Origin: WHTX01 sp038255145
Lineage (GTDB): Bacteria > Actinomycetota > Acidimicrobiia > Acidimicrobiales > CAIXPF01
Direction of reading: 5' to 3'
NCBI GenBank assembly: GCA_038255145.1
Contig: JBBSLP010000016.1
Coordinates: 1 to 64,000, forward strand
DNA: 64,000 nucleotides
Shown: positions 8,672 through 17,000 of the stretch, one piece after another
How positions within the stretch are numbered: the first letter of the stretch is position 1
Layout of the letters: each line of letters begins with the position of its first letter
Notes under the pieces: model-generated
Database searches by the model: none
Seen by the model: the letters and a program-made list of their open reading frames with translations, nothing else
Told to the model about the DNA's origin: nothing
Program-made: the position numbers and the translations under genes

Positions 8672-8823
8672 GCGGAGCGTCGCTGCTGCTCTGCCTCCCA
8701 GGCGAGCACTTCGGCGCGGACCCAGGCCAGGTATTCGGGGCGGGGTTCGAACGACGACGCTGCGAGTTGACCCAGCTCTTCCTCAGTGAGATCAGGGTCG
8801 TGGCGGCGGGGGTCCTCAGCCAT
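8668..8823 (-). CDS. Small antitoxin-like protein next to a RelE-like relic
   Basis: A 51-residue acidic protein from an ATG at 8823 to a TGA at 8668. It reads MAEDPRRHDPDLTEEELGQL and then EYLAWVRAEVLAWEAEQQRR, a helical, charged sequence typical of small antitoxins. Its stop overlaps the TTG start of the toxin-like frame, the usual antitoxin-toxin coupling. The gene is intact although its partner is frameshifted. The precise family is not recognised. Confidence 0.55.
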   Translation of the reverse strand: MAEDPRRHDPDLTEEELGQLAASSFEPRPEYLAWVRAEVLAWEAEQQRRSA

Positions 8824-9010
8824 GGGCCGATGCTATCCGGCCGACCCGGGTCGGGTGAGCTGATCCTGGCCGCCCAGTAGGTCAACCGGTCGGTGATCCC
8901 TGCATCGACGACCAGTTCCAGCTCGTCGATGGTGCCCGGTTGCGGGTAGGGGACCTCGTCGTCGAGCAGGTGTGGGCCCTCAGGTTCGAGACGATTGTCT
9001 GACCACGAGA

Positions 9011-9031
9011 GTAGCGCTACAGCGCTACTGT
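9011..9031 (+). promoter_or_regulatory. FitAB operator overlapping a -10 element
   Basis: GTAGCGCTACAGCGCTAC (9011-9028) is an 8-2-8 inverted repeat. It overlaps a plausible -10 box, TACTGT (9026-9031), which lies 6 bases before the antitoxin ATG at 9038. FitA/VapB antitoxins bind such palindromes to repress their own operon. The short distance predicts a leaderless transcript. No good -35 was found. Confidence 0.6.
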
Positions 9032-9037
9032 GCATGC

Positions 9038-9271
9038 ATGGCGACGATCCAGGTGCGTGATATCGACGAGCAGACCTACGAGATCATCCGGCGGCGGGCG
9101 CGGGCCGCCGGCCAATCGATCCAGGCCTACATGAAGGACGAGATCGAGCGGCTCGCCCGCGATCCCACCGACGCCGAGCTCTTCGCGGCGATCGGTCGCC
9201 ACGTCGAGTCTCGAGGCATCGAGCTCGACGAGGAGGTCCTGCAGGCCGACCTCGACGCCGATCGACGGTGA
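9038..9271 (+). CDS. FitA/VapB-type antitoxin (ribbon-helix-helix)
   Basis: A 77-residue antitoxin. The N-terminal half (TIQVRDIDEQTYEIIRRRAR, then GQSIQAYMKDEIERLA) is a ribbon-helix-helix DNA-binding domain of the FitA/Arc type. The acidic C-terminal tail (about 55-77) would wrap the toxin. The ATG at 9038 is chosen over the longer upstream frame because it matches the family length and follows the operator and -10 directly. The TGA overlaps the toxin GTG by 4 bases. A decayed paralogue lies at 5799-6054. Confidence 0.85.
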   Translation: MATIQVRDIDEQTYEIIRRRARAAGQSIQAYMKDEIERLARDPTDAELFAAIGRHVESRGIELDEEVLQADLDADRR

Positions 9272-9678
9272 CGACCCCGGTCGTCCTCGACGCCTCGGCA
9301 CTCGTGGTTGCGGTCATCGACACGTCTTCGACCGGAGTGCAGGCCCGCCGCCTGCTGGCTGGCCATCGGCGGCACGCTCCGTTCCTCGTCGACGCCGAGG
9401 TGGGCAACGTGCTGCGGCGCTTGACCCTGCGGGGTGAGCTCACGCCCGACGCCGCCAGCCACGCCCGGCGCCTGGCCGAGCGCACGGTCCAACGACGCCA
9501 CCAACACCACGGGCCGTTGGCCGAGCGGGCGTGGGATCTCCGTGACAACGTCTCGTTCTACGACGCCCTCTACGTGGCACTGGCCGAGGCGCTGCACTGC
9601 CCGTTGATAACGGCGGACGCCAGACTCGGACGCGCCCTGCCGTCCCACGACCTGATCCAGGTGATCGGCGTCCCCTGA
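9268..9678 (+). CDS. PIN-domain RNase toxin (VapC/FitB type)
   Basis: A 136-residue PIN-domain protein, the toxin of the pair. The first acidic residue is in VVLDASALVVAV (Asp8), the second is the Glu in LVDAEVGNVLRR (about 43), and the third and fourth are in SFYDALYVALAEAL and LITADARLGRAL, the standard PIN metal-binding set. Length and motifs indicate an intact ribonuclease that cleaves RNA when not bound by the antitoxin. It starts with GTG inside the antitoxin stop. Confidence 0.88.
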   Translation: MTTPVVLDASALVVAVIDTSSTGVQARRLLAGHRRHAPFLVDAEVGNVLRRLTLRGELTPDAASHARRLAERTVQRRHQHHGPLAERAWDLRDNVSFYDALYVALAEALHCPLITADARLGRALPSHDLIQVIGVP

Positions 9679-9775
9679 TTCCGCTGCTCCGCGGACTCGC
9701 ACCGACAGGTCGCGCCACAGGTCAGCCAGCGACGTCAGACCGGATCGTGGGTGGACAACGCCTCGCTGTCGAGGA

Positions 9776-9904
9776 CTACGACGGCCACAGGTCGTCGAAC
9801 TTGTCGACCAGCCCTTCGGGGAGCGCCCCGAACTCGGCGTCGAGCTCAGCGAGGTATCCGTCGAGGAGGTGGCGCTCCAGCTCGTGCTCGACTGCCTTGG
9901 CCAC
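9776..9904 (-). CDS. Small helical protein, possible orphan antitoxin
   Basis: A 42-residue frame from GTG 9904, with AAAGGA 8 bases upstream, to TAG 9776. It reads AKAVEHELERHLLDGYLAEL followed by an acidic tail ending LVDKFDDLWPS. A related end (LPDGLVEQYYDPRPG) can be read on the minus strand at about 5702-5748 beside the FitAB relic, so the sequence travels with that duplicated unit. It resembles small CopG-like antitoxins, but no toxin lies next to it. The function is unknown. Confidence 0.4.
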   Translation of the reverse strand: MAKAVEHELERHLLDGYLAELDAEFGALPEGLVDKFDDLWPS

Positions 9905-10027
9905 GAGCAGATCCTTTCACCCGAAGGGACCCTGCGCCTGAACCGCTCGGCATCCTGCCCCAACCTGCCACCGCCGGGCGGCCGCGCCTAAGCTGACAGG
10001 GCTGTCAACTCCAGGGGAGGGTTCGAG

Positions 10028-11185
10028 ATGACCGTCACGACCGCAGTCGGCGTCCCGCAGATGGTGGGCATCGGCGAGGCCCTGGGGCGCACACCCGAAG
10101 CCGAGCTCGACGACTGGCAGGTGCCCACGGGCACGCGGATCGTGTCCACCGACAGCCACTGGCTCGAGGGCGACATCTGGGTGGACCGCTTCCCTCCCCA
10201 CCTGCGTGACCGGGCCCCCCGGGTCTACTTCGCCGAGGGCGGCTGGCAGATCGACGTCGACGGCAAGCGCGTCACCGACCCTAAGGCCGCAGCGGCGTCG
10301 TGCCTCTTCGAGTGCGTGACCGGCTTCTCCGACGTCGAGACCCGCATGGCCGACCTCGACGCCGAGGGTGTCGACGCCGAGCTCCTCTTCCCGCAGAAGT
10401 TCTTCCACCTGATGTTCCTCAAGGACCTCGAGCAGCGTGAGTGGTGCCTACGGGGTTACAACCAGCACCTCTCCGAGGTGTGCGCCCAGCAGCCCGAGCG
10501 CCTCCACGGCGTGGGCCTGCTCAAGTGGTGGGATCCCGAAGGGGCCCGCGACTGGCTGGCCGAAGCCAAGGACCTGGGCTTCAGGACGGTGATGATCCCC
10601 ATGGTCCCCGGCAAGTACGCCGACGGTGAGCCGGTCATCTACACCGACGAGCGCATGGACCCCATGTGGGACGCCATCGAGGAGTCGGGCATGCCGCTCT
10701 GCTTCCACATCGGCGAGCGTTTCGGCACCAACCTGGGTCGGGGCGGCACGGGGACCGAGATCATGCGCCAGATGGGGGGGATGCGGAACCAGTGGTCGAG
10801 CGTCGTGTTCAGCGGCCTGTTCGACCGCAACCCCACCCTCCAGGTTGCCTTCGTCGAGAGCGGCCTGCACTGGGTGCCCGGCGCCCTGCAGGAGGCCGAC
10901 ATGATCTACGAGTCGTTCCCCACCTACATGAAGCCCCGCCTGGCCCACCCGCCCAGCTGGTACTGGCACAACAACTGTCACGCCACGTTCATGGTCGACC
11001 CCGCCGGGCTGGCCATGATCGACCGCATCGGTGCCGACCGGGTCATGTGGTCCTCGGACTACCCCCACAACGAGAGCACGCTGGGCTACACCCGTAGCGC
11101 CGTCCGTGCCGTCTTCGAATCCACCACCGAGGACCAGGCCAAGGCCATCGTCGGCGGCAACGCCAACCGGCTCTTCGGCATCTGA
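10028..11185 (+). CDS. Amidohydrolase 2 family protein
   Basis: A 385-residue metal-dependent hydrolase of the amidohydrolase-2 (ACMSD-like TIM barrel) family. The N-terminal metal motif appears as STDSHWLE rather than HxH, followed by LCFHIGERFG in mid-barrel (about residue 227) and VMWSSDYPHNEST near the C-terminus (about 340), where the Asp is catalytic. These carboxylases/decarboxylases act on aromatic or lactone substrates; the substrate here is not predictable. The ATG at 10028 follows GGGAGGGTTCGAG. It is the first clearly intact core-type gene after the decayed island and has no operon partner. Confidence 0.8.
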   Translation: MTVTTAVGVPQMVGIGEALGRTPEAELDDWQVPTGTRIVSTDSHWLEGDIWVDRFPPHLRDRAPRVYFAEGGWQIDVDGKRVTDPKAAAASCLFECVTGFSDVETRMADLDAEGVDAELLFPQKFFHLMFLKDLEQREWCLRGYNQHLSEVCAQQPERLHGVGLLKWWDPEGARDWLAEAKDLGFRTVMIPMVPGKYADGEPVIYTDERMDPMWDAIEESGMPLCFHIGERFGTNLGRGGTGTEIMRQMGGMRNQWSSVVFSGLFDRNPTLQVAFVESGLHWVPGALQEADMIYESFPTYMKPRLAHPPSWYWHNNCHATFMVDPAGLAMIDRIGADRVMWSSDYPHNESTLGYTRSAVRAVFESTTEDQAKAIVGGNANRLFGI

Positions 11186-11212
11186 CGATCGGGTCGTCGA
11201 ACCCTCAGTCGT

Positions 11213-12196
11213 CTAGCCCTCGACGAGGGCGGCCAGCTCGTCGAGGGACAGTGAACCCGGGGGCAGGCCGGCACGGGCCAGGCGGCCCACCTCACGCTGC
11301 AGGGTCGCGTTCACCGGGGTGGGGACCCCGTGGAGCCGACCCAGCAGCACGATCTCGCCGTTGAGGAAGTCGGCCTCGACGCTGCCGCTGCCCCGGGCCA
11401 GGCTCTGCCACGACGAGCTGTGGCTGGTCTGGTCGTCACCCGCGGCCATGCGCAGCTTCACCAGGTCACCCCGGCGGGCCTTGTCGTCGGCCTCGGTGGC
11501 GGCGTCGATGCCGGCGGCGGCGAACACGCTCCGAGCCTCGGCCCGGGCCCGGGTGGTCAGGCCCTCGGGTCCCCCACCGCGCTCACCGGTGATGGCGTCC
11601 ACGGCGTTGCCCAGGTTGAGCACGAGCTTGCCGTACTTGGCCCCCATGACGGCGGGGTCGGGCCGGGAGCTGAACGTCGACGCCGACAGGTCGGCAGCGA
11701 TGCGCTCGGCCCGCTCGTCCACCCCGGCCGGGTAGCGGCCGATGTCGAGGATGCCCGTGGTCGGCGTGCTGTTGAGGTGCACCTCCCCCGCCTCGAGGTG
11801 GGTGGCGGGCATCATGACCAGCATCCCGTAGACGTCCTCGACGTGGCGCAGGGCGAGGCGCTCGTTCTCCACCCCGTTCTGGGCGCAGGCCACGGCGATG
11901 CCCGCCGGCGCCACCGCGGCCAGGGTGCGCAGGGCGTCCTCCGTGTCCTGGGTCTTCATGGCCAGGATGACCACATCACCCTCGGCCAGTTCGGCCTCCC
12001 CGGGGTGGGCCACGACGGGCACCTTCAGGGTGACCTCGGCCTCGGCATCGACCAGGTGCAGGCCGTCGGCGGCGATGGCCTTGCCGTGGGCACCCCGGGC
12101 CACCAGGGTGACGTCGTGGCCGTGCTGGAACAGCCGTCCGCCGATGCCGCCACCGATGGCGCCGGCCCCGTAGATGACGTAGCGCAGCCCGCTCAC
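11213..12196 (-). CDS. Ketopantoate reductase-like (ApbA/PanE) oxidoreductase
   Basis: A 327-residue protein of the ApbA/PanE family, which reduces 2-dehydropantoate to pantoate with NADPH in CoA synthesis. The N-terminal Rossmann motif YVIYGAGAIGGGIGGRLF (residues 6-23) and AMKTQDTEDALRTL (about 79-92) are clear. The C-terminal domain has KYGKLVLNLGNAVDAI (about 188-203) with the catalytic-type Lys. Its GTG start overlaps the Fur-family gene stop by 4 bases, so it is translated with the regulator and transporter operon. Paralogues of this family often have other 2-keto-acid substrates, so the PanE role is not certain. Confidence 0.75.
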   Translation of the reverse strand: MSGLRYVIYGAGAIGGGIGGRLFQHGHDVTLVARGAHGKAIAADGLHLVDAEAEVTLKVPVVAHPGEAELAEGDVVILAMKTQDTEDALRTLAAVAPAGIAVACAQNGVENERLALRHVEDVYGMLVMMPATHLEAGEVHLNSTPTTGILDIGRYPAGVDERAERIAADLSASTFSSRPDPAVMGAKYGKLVLNLGNAVDAITGERGGGPEGLTTRARAEARSVFAAAGIDAATEADDKARRGDLVKLRMAAGDDQTSHSSSWQSLARGSGSVEADFLNGEIVLLGRLHGVPTPVNATLQREVGRLARAGLPPGSLSLDELAALVEG

Positions 12197-12684
12197 GCCG
12201 GGGCCGAGTTCGTGCAGCGCCGGCAGCGGCCGGGAACGGCGAAGTGGTCGAGGGTGGCCTCGAACCCGTGGTCAGCGAGCAACTGGTCCCTCACGTCGTC
12301 GAAAAGGCGGGGTGGGATGTGCACGACGTCACCGCAGTCGTCGCACACCAGGTGGAGGCGGTCGTCCTCGGCCAGGTGCCACACCGCGGCCCCATGGCCC
12401 ATGTGCACGTGGGCCACGATCCCCGCCTGCTCGAGCGACTCGAGCGTGCGGTACACGGTAGACACGTGCACGTCGGGGTGCTTGGCCTGCACCGAACTGA
12501 CCACGTCCTCGGCGGTGACGTGGCCCGGCGCGTGCACCAGGGCCTCGACCACGGCCCGACGCCCGGGGGTGATGCGGGCCCCCCGCTCCCGCAGGAGGCC
12601 GAGGAGCCCCTCGACGGTGTCGGCGGGCACCGGCCCAAGGTATCCGCGGCCCCCAGGCACGGGCACGGTCCGGCGCACGGTCAC
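12193..12684 (-). CDS. Fur-family metalloregulator, likely nickel (Nur) or zinc responsive
   Basis: A 163-residue Fur-family repressor. The winged helix covers about residues 20-90 (RITPGRRAVVEALVHAPGHV, STVYRTLESLEQAGIV). The dimer/metal domain has HVHMGHG and HLVCDDCGD, with structural zinc cysteines in two CxxC pairs (114/117 and 154/157). The GTG at 12684 is chosen because it overlaps the stop of the ATPase gene, giving a compact protein. Co-transcription with an ECF-type Ni/Co importer, and a 6-5-6 palindrome before that operon, make nickel or cobalt sensing the best guess. Fur or Zur function cannot be excluded. Confidence 0.8.
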   Translation of the reverse strand: MTVRRTVPVPGGRGYLGPVPADTVEGLLGLLRERGARITPGRRAVVEALVHAPGHVTAEDVVSSVQAKHPDVHVSTVYRTLESLEQAGIVAHVHMGHGAAVWHLAEDDRLHLVCDDCGDVVHIPPRLFDDVRDQLLADHGFEATLDHFAVPGRCRRCTNSAPA

Positions 12685-13481
12685 GGTCGGCCACCAGCGG
12701 CCGGCGGGGGCGGGGCCGGCCGGGCGCCCAGCACCGAGGCGTCGAAGCCATAGGGCAGCTCGAGGCGGTGGGCGGCCATGAGCTCGGCGTCGCCGAGCAG
12801 GGCCCCGGTGGGCCCGTCGGCCACGATGGCGCCCTCGGACATGATGACCGACCGGGGGCACAGCTCGAGGGCGTAGGGCAGGTCGTGGGTGATGAGCAGG
12901 ATCGTCGTCGGCAGCCCGACGAGGATCTCCATGAGCTCCCGGCGGGCGGCGGGGTCGAGGTTGGACGACGGCTCGTCGAGCACGAGCACGTCGGGGCGCA
13001 TGGCCAGCACCGTGGCCACGGCCACCCGACGACGCTGGCCGTAGCTGAGGTGGTGGGGGGTGCGGTCGTCGAACCCGGCCATGCCTACGATGGCCAGGGC
13101 CTCAGCCACCCGGGCCGCGAGCTCGTCGCCCCGCAGTCCGGCGTTGGCCGGTCCGAAGGCCACGTCGCGCCCCACCGTGGGCATGAACAACTGGTCGTCG
13201 GGGTCCTGGAACACCATGCCCACCCGTCGCCGCACCTCGGCCAGGTGGGGCTTGGCCACGGCCAGCCCGGTGATGCGGACCCGGCCGGCGGAGGGCGTGT
13301 TGATGCCGTTGAGGTGCAGGGCCAGGGTGGTCTTGCCCGCCCCGTTGGGCCCGAGCACGGCCACCCGCTCGCCAGCGGACACGGTCAGGTCCACCCCCCG
13401 CAGGGCCACCCGACCATCGGGATAGGCGAAGTGCAGCCCGTCGACCTCGATGGCCGACACGGCCGGGAACAGCACCGTCAT
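12681..13481 (-). CDS. cbiO: Cobalt/nickel ECF transporter ATPase (CbiO/NikO)
   Basis: A 266-residue ABC ATPase that powers Ni/Co uptake. Walker A is GPNGAGKTT (about 44-52), the Q-loop is in FQDPDDQLFMP, the signature is LSYGQRRRVAVA, Walker B is VLVLDEPSSNLD and the switch His is in LLITHDLP. The FQDPDDQLF sequence is typical of the CbiO/EcfA group. The ATG at 13481 overlaps the cbiQ stop (ATGA), which excludes the longer upstream frame. A Pro-rich tail follows the domain. It is the last transporter gene before the regulator. Confidence 0.9.
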   Translation of the reverse strand: MTVLFPAVSAIEVDGLHFAYPDGRVALRGVDLTVSAGERVAVLGPNGAGKTTLALHLNGINTPSAGRVRITGLAVAKPHLAEVRRRVGMVFQDPDDQLFMPTVGRDVAFGPANAGLRGDELAARVAEALAIVGMAGFDDRTPHHLSYGQRRRVAVATVLAMRPDVLVLDEPSSNLDPAARRELMEILVGLPTTILLITHDLPYALELCPRSVIMSEGAIVADGPTGALLGDAELMAAHRLELPYGFDASVLGARPAPPPPAAGGRP

Positions 13482-14251
13482 CGCCGCAGCCCCCACGCCG
13501 TCGCCGTGATCAGCCCGGCCACGGCGGGCAGGGCCAGGGCCGCGGCCCACTGGGCCCGGGGGGCACGGGCGTCCGCCCCCTCGTCGGGCATGGCCCCTGA
13601 CCAGCCCCGCGACAACATGGCCAGGTGCACCCGCTCCCCCCGCTCGTAGGCCCGGATGAACAGGGAACCGGCCGAGGCGGCCAGCACCCCCCACTGGCGC
13701 ACCGAGCGGGCCTCGCCACCCCGCGACACGCGGGCCACCCCCATGCGGTGCAGCTCGTCACTGACGACGTCGAAGTACCGGACCATGAAACCGGCGATGG
13801 TGGTGAAGGCCCGGGGCACGTGCAGTCGCTCGAGGCCCGCCAGCAGCCCCGCCACCGGGGTGGTCGAGGCGAGGATGACGCTGGCCGCCACCCCCAGGGT
13901 GCCCTTGACCAGGATGTTCCACGCCCCCCACAACCCCGCCACCGACAGGCCCACCCCGGCGACGTCCACCCGGGGGCCCTGGCCGACGAGGGGTAGGAAC
14001 AGGGCGAAGGCCACGAAGGGGGTCTCGATCAGCAGGCGGCGGCCCAGGGCGCGGCCGGGCACCCCACCGACCCGGGCCACGACCACCAACAGCATGGCGA
14101 AGCACCCGTAGGCCCACACCGCCTCCCGGGGGGCCGACACCACGGCCAGGGTGAACAGCAGGGTGGCGGCCACCTTGCACTGGGGCGCCAGGCGGTGCAG
14201 CGGGGAACGGCCGGCCACGTACAACCCGCCGTGGGCGTGGCCGCTCGACAC
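13478..14251 (-). CDS. cbiQ: Cobalt/nickel ECF transporter T component (CbiQ/NikQ)
   Basis: A 257-residue membrane protein that couples the ATPase to the substrate-binding subunit. It begins SPLHRLAPQCKVAATLLFTL, the usual CbiQ opening, and has hydrophobic spans near residues 25-45, 55-70, 80-95 and 235-252. The coupling-helix motifs are seen as YERGERVHLAMLSRGW, the conserved AxxxRG-type region. The GTG at 14251 is placed 2 bases after the cbiN stop, because the longer frame would overlap cbiN completely. Confidence 0.85.
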   Translation of the reverse strand: MSSGHAHGGLYVAGRSPLHRLAPQCKVAATLLFTLAVVSAPREAVWAYGCFAMLLVVVARVGGVPGRALGRRLLIETPFVAFALFLPLVGQGPRVDVAGVGLSVAGLWGAWNILVKGTLGVAASVILASTTPVAGLLAGLERLHVPRAFTTIAGFMVRYFDVVSDELHRMGVARVSRGGEARSVRQWGVLAASAGSLFIRAYERGERVHLAMLSRGWSGAMPDEGADARAPRAQWAAALALPAVAGLITATAWGLRR

Positions 14252-14253
14252 CC

Positions 14254-14604
14254 TCAGATCTCGGCGGCGGGATGGGCCACGGCGCCGGTGCGGCCGTCGG
14301 TGCCCCCCGTCCGGCGTCGGAGCACGGCGAGGAGGCCGAAGCCGAGGGCGAAGGTGGCGGCCACACCGATGGCGCCGGCCAGACCCGTGCTCAGGCCCTC
14401 GTGGTCCACGCCCTCCACGGCATAACCGGCGGTAGGCCCGTCGGCCATGGCGCTGGGACGCTCGTGAGCGTCCAGGCCCTTGTCGATGGCCACCTTGGAC
14501 AGGCCATCGGGGGAGCCCGAGGCCCGGGGGCTGACGAAGAAGACGAGGGCCAGGCACACCAGCAGCCCGGCGGTCAGGAAGGCTCCGAAGGTCAGGCGGC
14601 GCAC
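14254..14604 (-). CDS. PDGLE-domain protein (CbiN-like ECF accessory subunit)
   Basis: A 116-residue small membrane protein with two hydrophobic helices (about 8-25 and 77-95) flanking an exported loop. The loop contains SPDGLSKVAIDKG, the PDGLE signature of CbiN-like subunits. CbiN supports metal loading of CbiM in cobalt/nickel transporters. It starts 4 bases after the cbiM stop and ends 2 bases before cbiQ, so expression is tightly linked. Its C-terminal tail is polar and cytoplasmic. Confidence 0.85.
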   Translation of the reverse strand: MRRLTFGAFLTAGLLVCLALVFFVSPRASGSPDGLSKVAIDKGLDAHERPSAMADGPTAGYAVEGVDHEGLSTGLAGAIGVAATFALGFGLLAVLRRRTGGTDGRTGAVAHPAAEI

Positions 14605-14608
14605 GGCG

Positions 14609-15310
14609 TCAGCCCCGCTCGCCGCTCGTGGCGGCCACAGGAGCCAGCCCGGAGAACCGGGGGGCCAGGCCGCGGGCGCCGTAGACGAGGTCGGGACGCA
14701 CGGCCAGCACGGCGGCCACGGTCAGACCGGTGATCACACCCTCGCCGATGCCGATGAGGACGTGGACCGAGATCATGGCGGCGGCCACCGTGCCCACCGA
14801 GGCCCCAGCCGTCCCCCCCGAGGCGTACTCCGCGGTGAAGACCAGTGAGGCCAGGACCACGCTGACCCCGGCGGCGACGGCCGAGGCCGCGGTGACCCCG
14901 GCCGGCGTACGGGGCAGCACCAGCCTGACCAGCAGGAAGGCGCCGTAACCGACGAACGCCCCCACCAGGGCCATGTTGACGATGTTGAGCCCCAGGGCGC
15001 TGAGGCCGCCGTCGGCGAAGAGCAGGGCCTGGACGACGAGGACCACGGAGACGCACAGCGAACCGACCCACGGTCCCACCAGCACCGCGGCCAGCACCCC
15101 ACCCAGCAGGTGGCCACTGGTGCCGCTGGCCACGGGGAAGTTCAGCATCTGCACGGCGAACACGAAGGCGGCCACCAGCCCGGCCAGGGGGGCCCCACGG
15201 TCCTCGAGTGATCCCGACGCGCGGCGCAGGCTCACGGCCAGGCCGCCTGCGGCCACCACGCCAGCCCCCACCGAGACCGGGGCATCGATGAAGCCATCGG
15301 GTATGTGCAC
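14609..15310 (-). CDS. cbiM: Cobalt/nickel ECF transporter S component (CbiM/NikM)
   Basis: A 233-residue substrate-binding membrane protein of the CbiM/NikM family. The N-terminus HIPDGF and the segment MLNFPVASGTSGHLLGG supply the His residues and backbone atoms that bind the metal in solved NikM structures. Hydrophobic spans follow throughout. Two in-frame GTG codons are possible. The one at 15310 is chosen because it puts His at position 2 (MHIPDGF), as the metal site needs a free N-terminus next to His2, and because GGGGG lies 5 bases before it. The GTG at 15316 would have no spacing. It is the first gene of the operon. Confidence 0.88.
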   Translation of the reverse strand: MHIPDGFIDAPVSVGAGVVAAGGLAVSLRRASGSLEDRGAPLAGLVAAFVFAVQMLNFPVASGTSGHLLGGVLAAVLVGPWVGSLCVSVVLVVQALLFADGGLSALGLNIVNMALVGAFVGYGAFLLVRLVLPRTPAGVTAASAVAAGVSVVLASLVFTAEYASGGTAGASVGTVAAAMISVHVLIGIGEGVITGLTVAAVLAVRPDLVYGARGLAPRFSGLAPVAATSGERG

Positions 15311-15365
15311 GGTCACCCCCGGGTGGAACGGATGGTGCCGGAACCTAGTTCGGGATCTGCCGTAC

Positions 15366-15382
15366 CTGCGACCCGTTCGCAG
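15366..15382 (-). promoter_or_regulatory. Putative Nur/Fur-type operator upstream of cbiM
   Basis: CTGCGA-CCCGT-TCGCAG is a perfect 6-5-6 inverted repeat 56 bases before the cbiM start. Published Nur boxes have the same layout (two TTGCAA-like halves separated by 5 bases), and the central TGC/GCA bases match. The operon ends in a Fur-family gene. This is a suggestion from layout, not proof; no other metal box or cobalamin riboswitch was seen in 15311-15437. Confidence 0.4.
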
Positions 15383-15437
15383 CTACGGCTGAGGCGCAGG
15401 CGGCGACGACAGCCCTGCTCGAGCCGTCACGCCAGCG

Positions 15438-16996
<1,559 letters not shown>

Positions 16997-17000
<4 letters not shown>

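Noticed and set aside
15311..15437. Cobalamin riboswitch upstream of cbiM.
   Set aside because: The gap is only about 130 bases and no B12-box-like conserved core was recognised.
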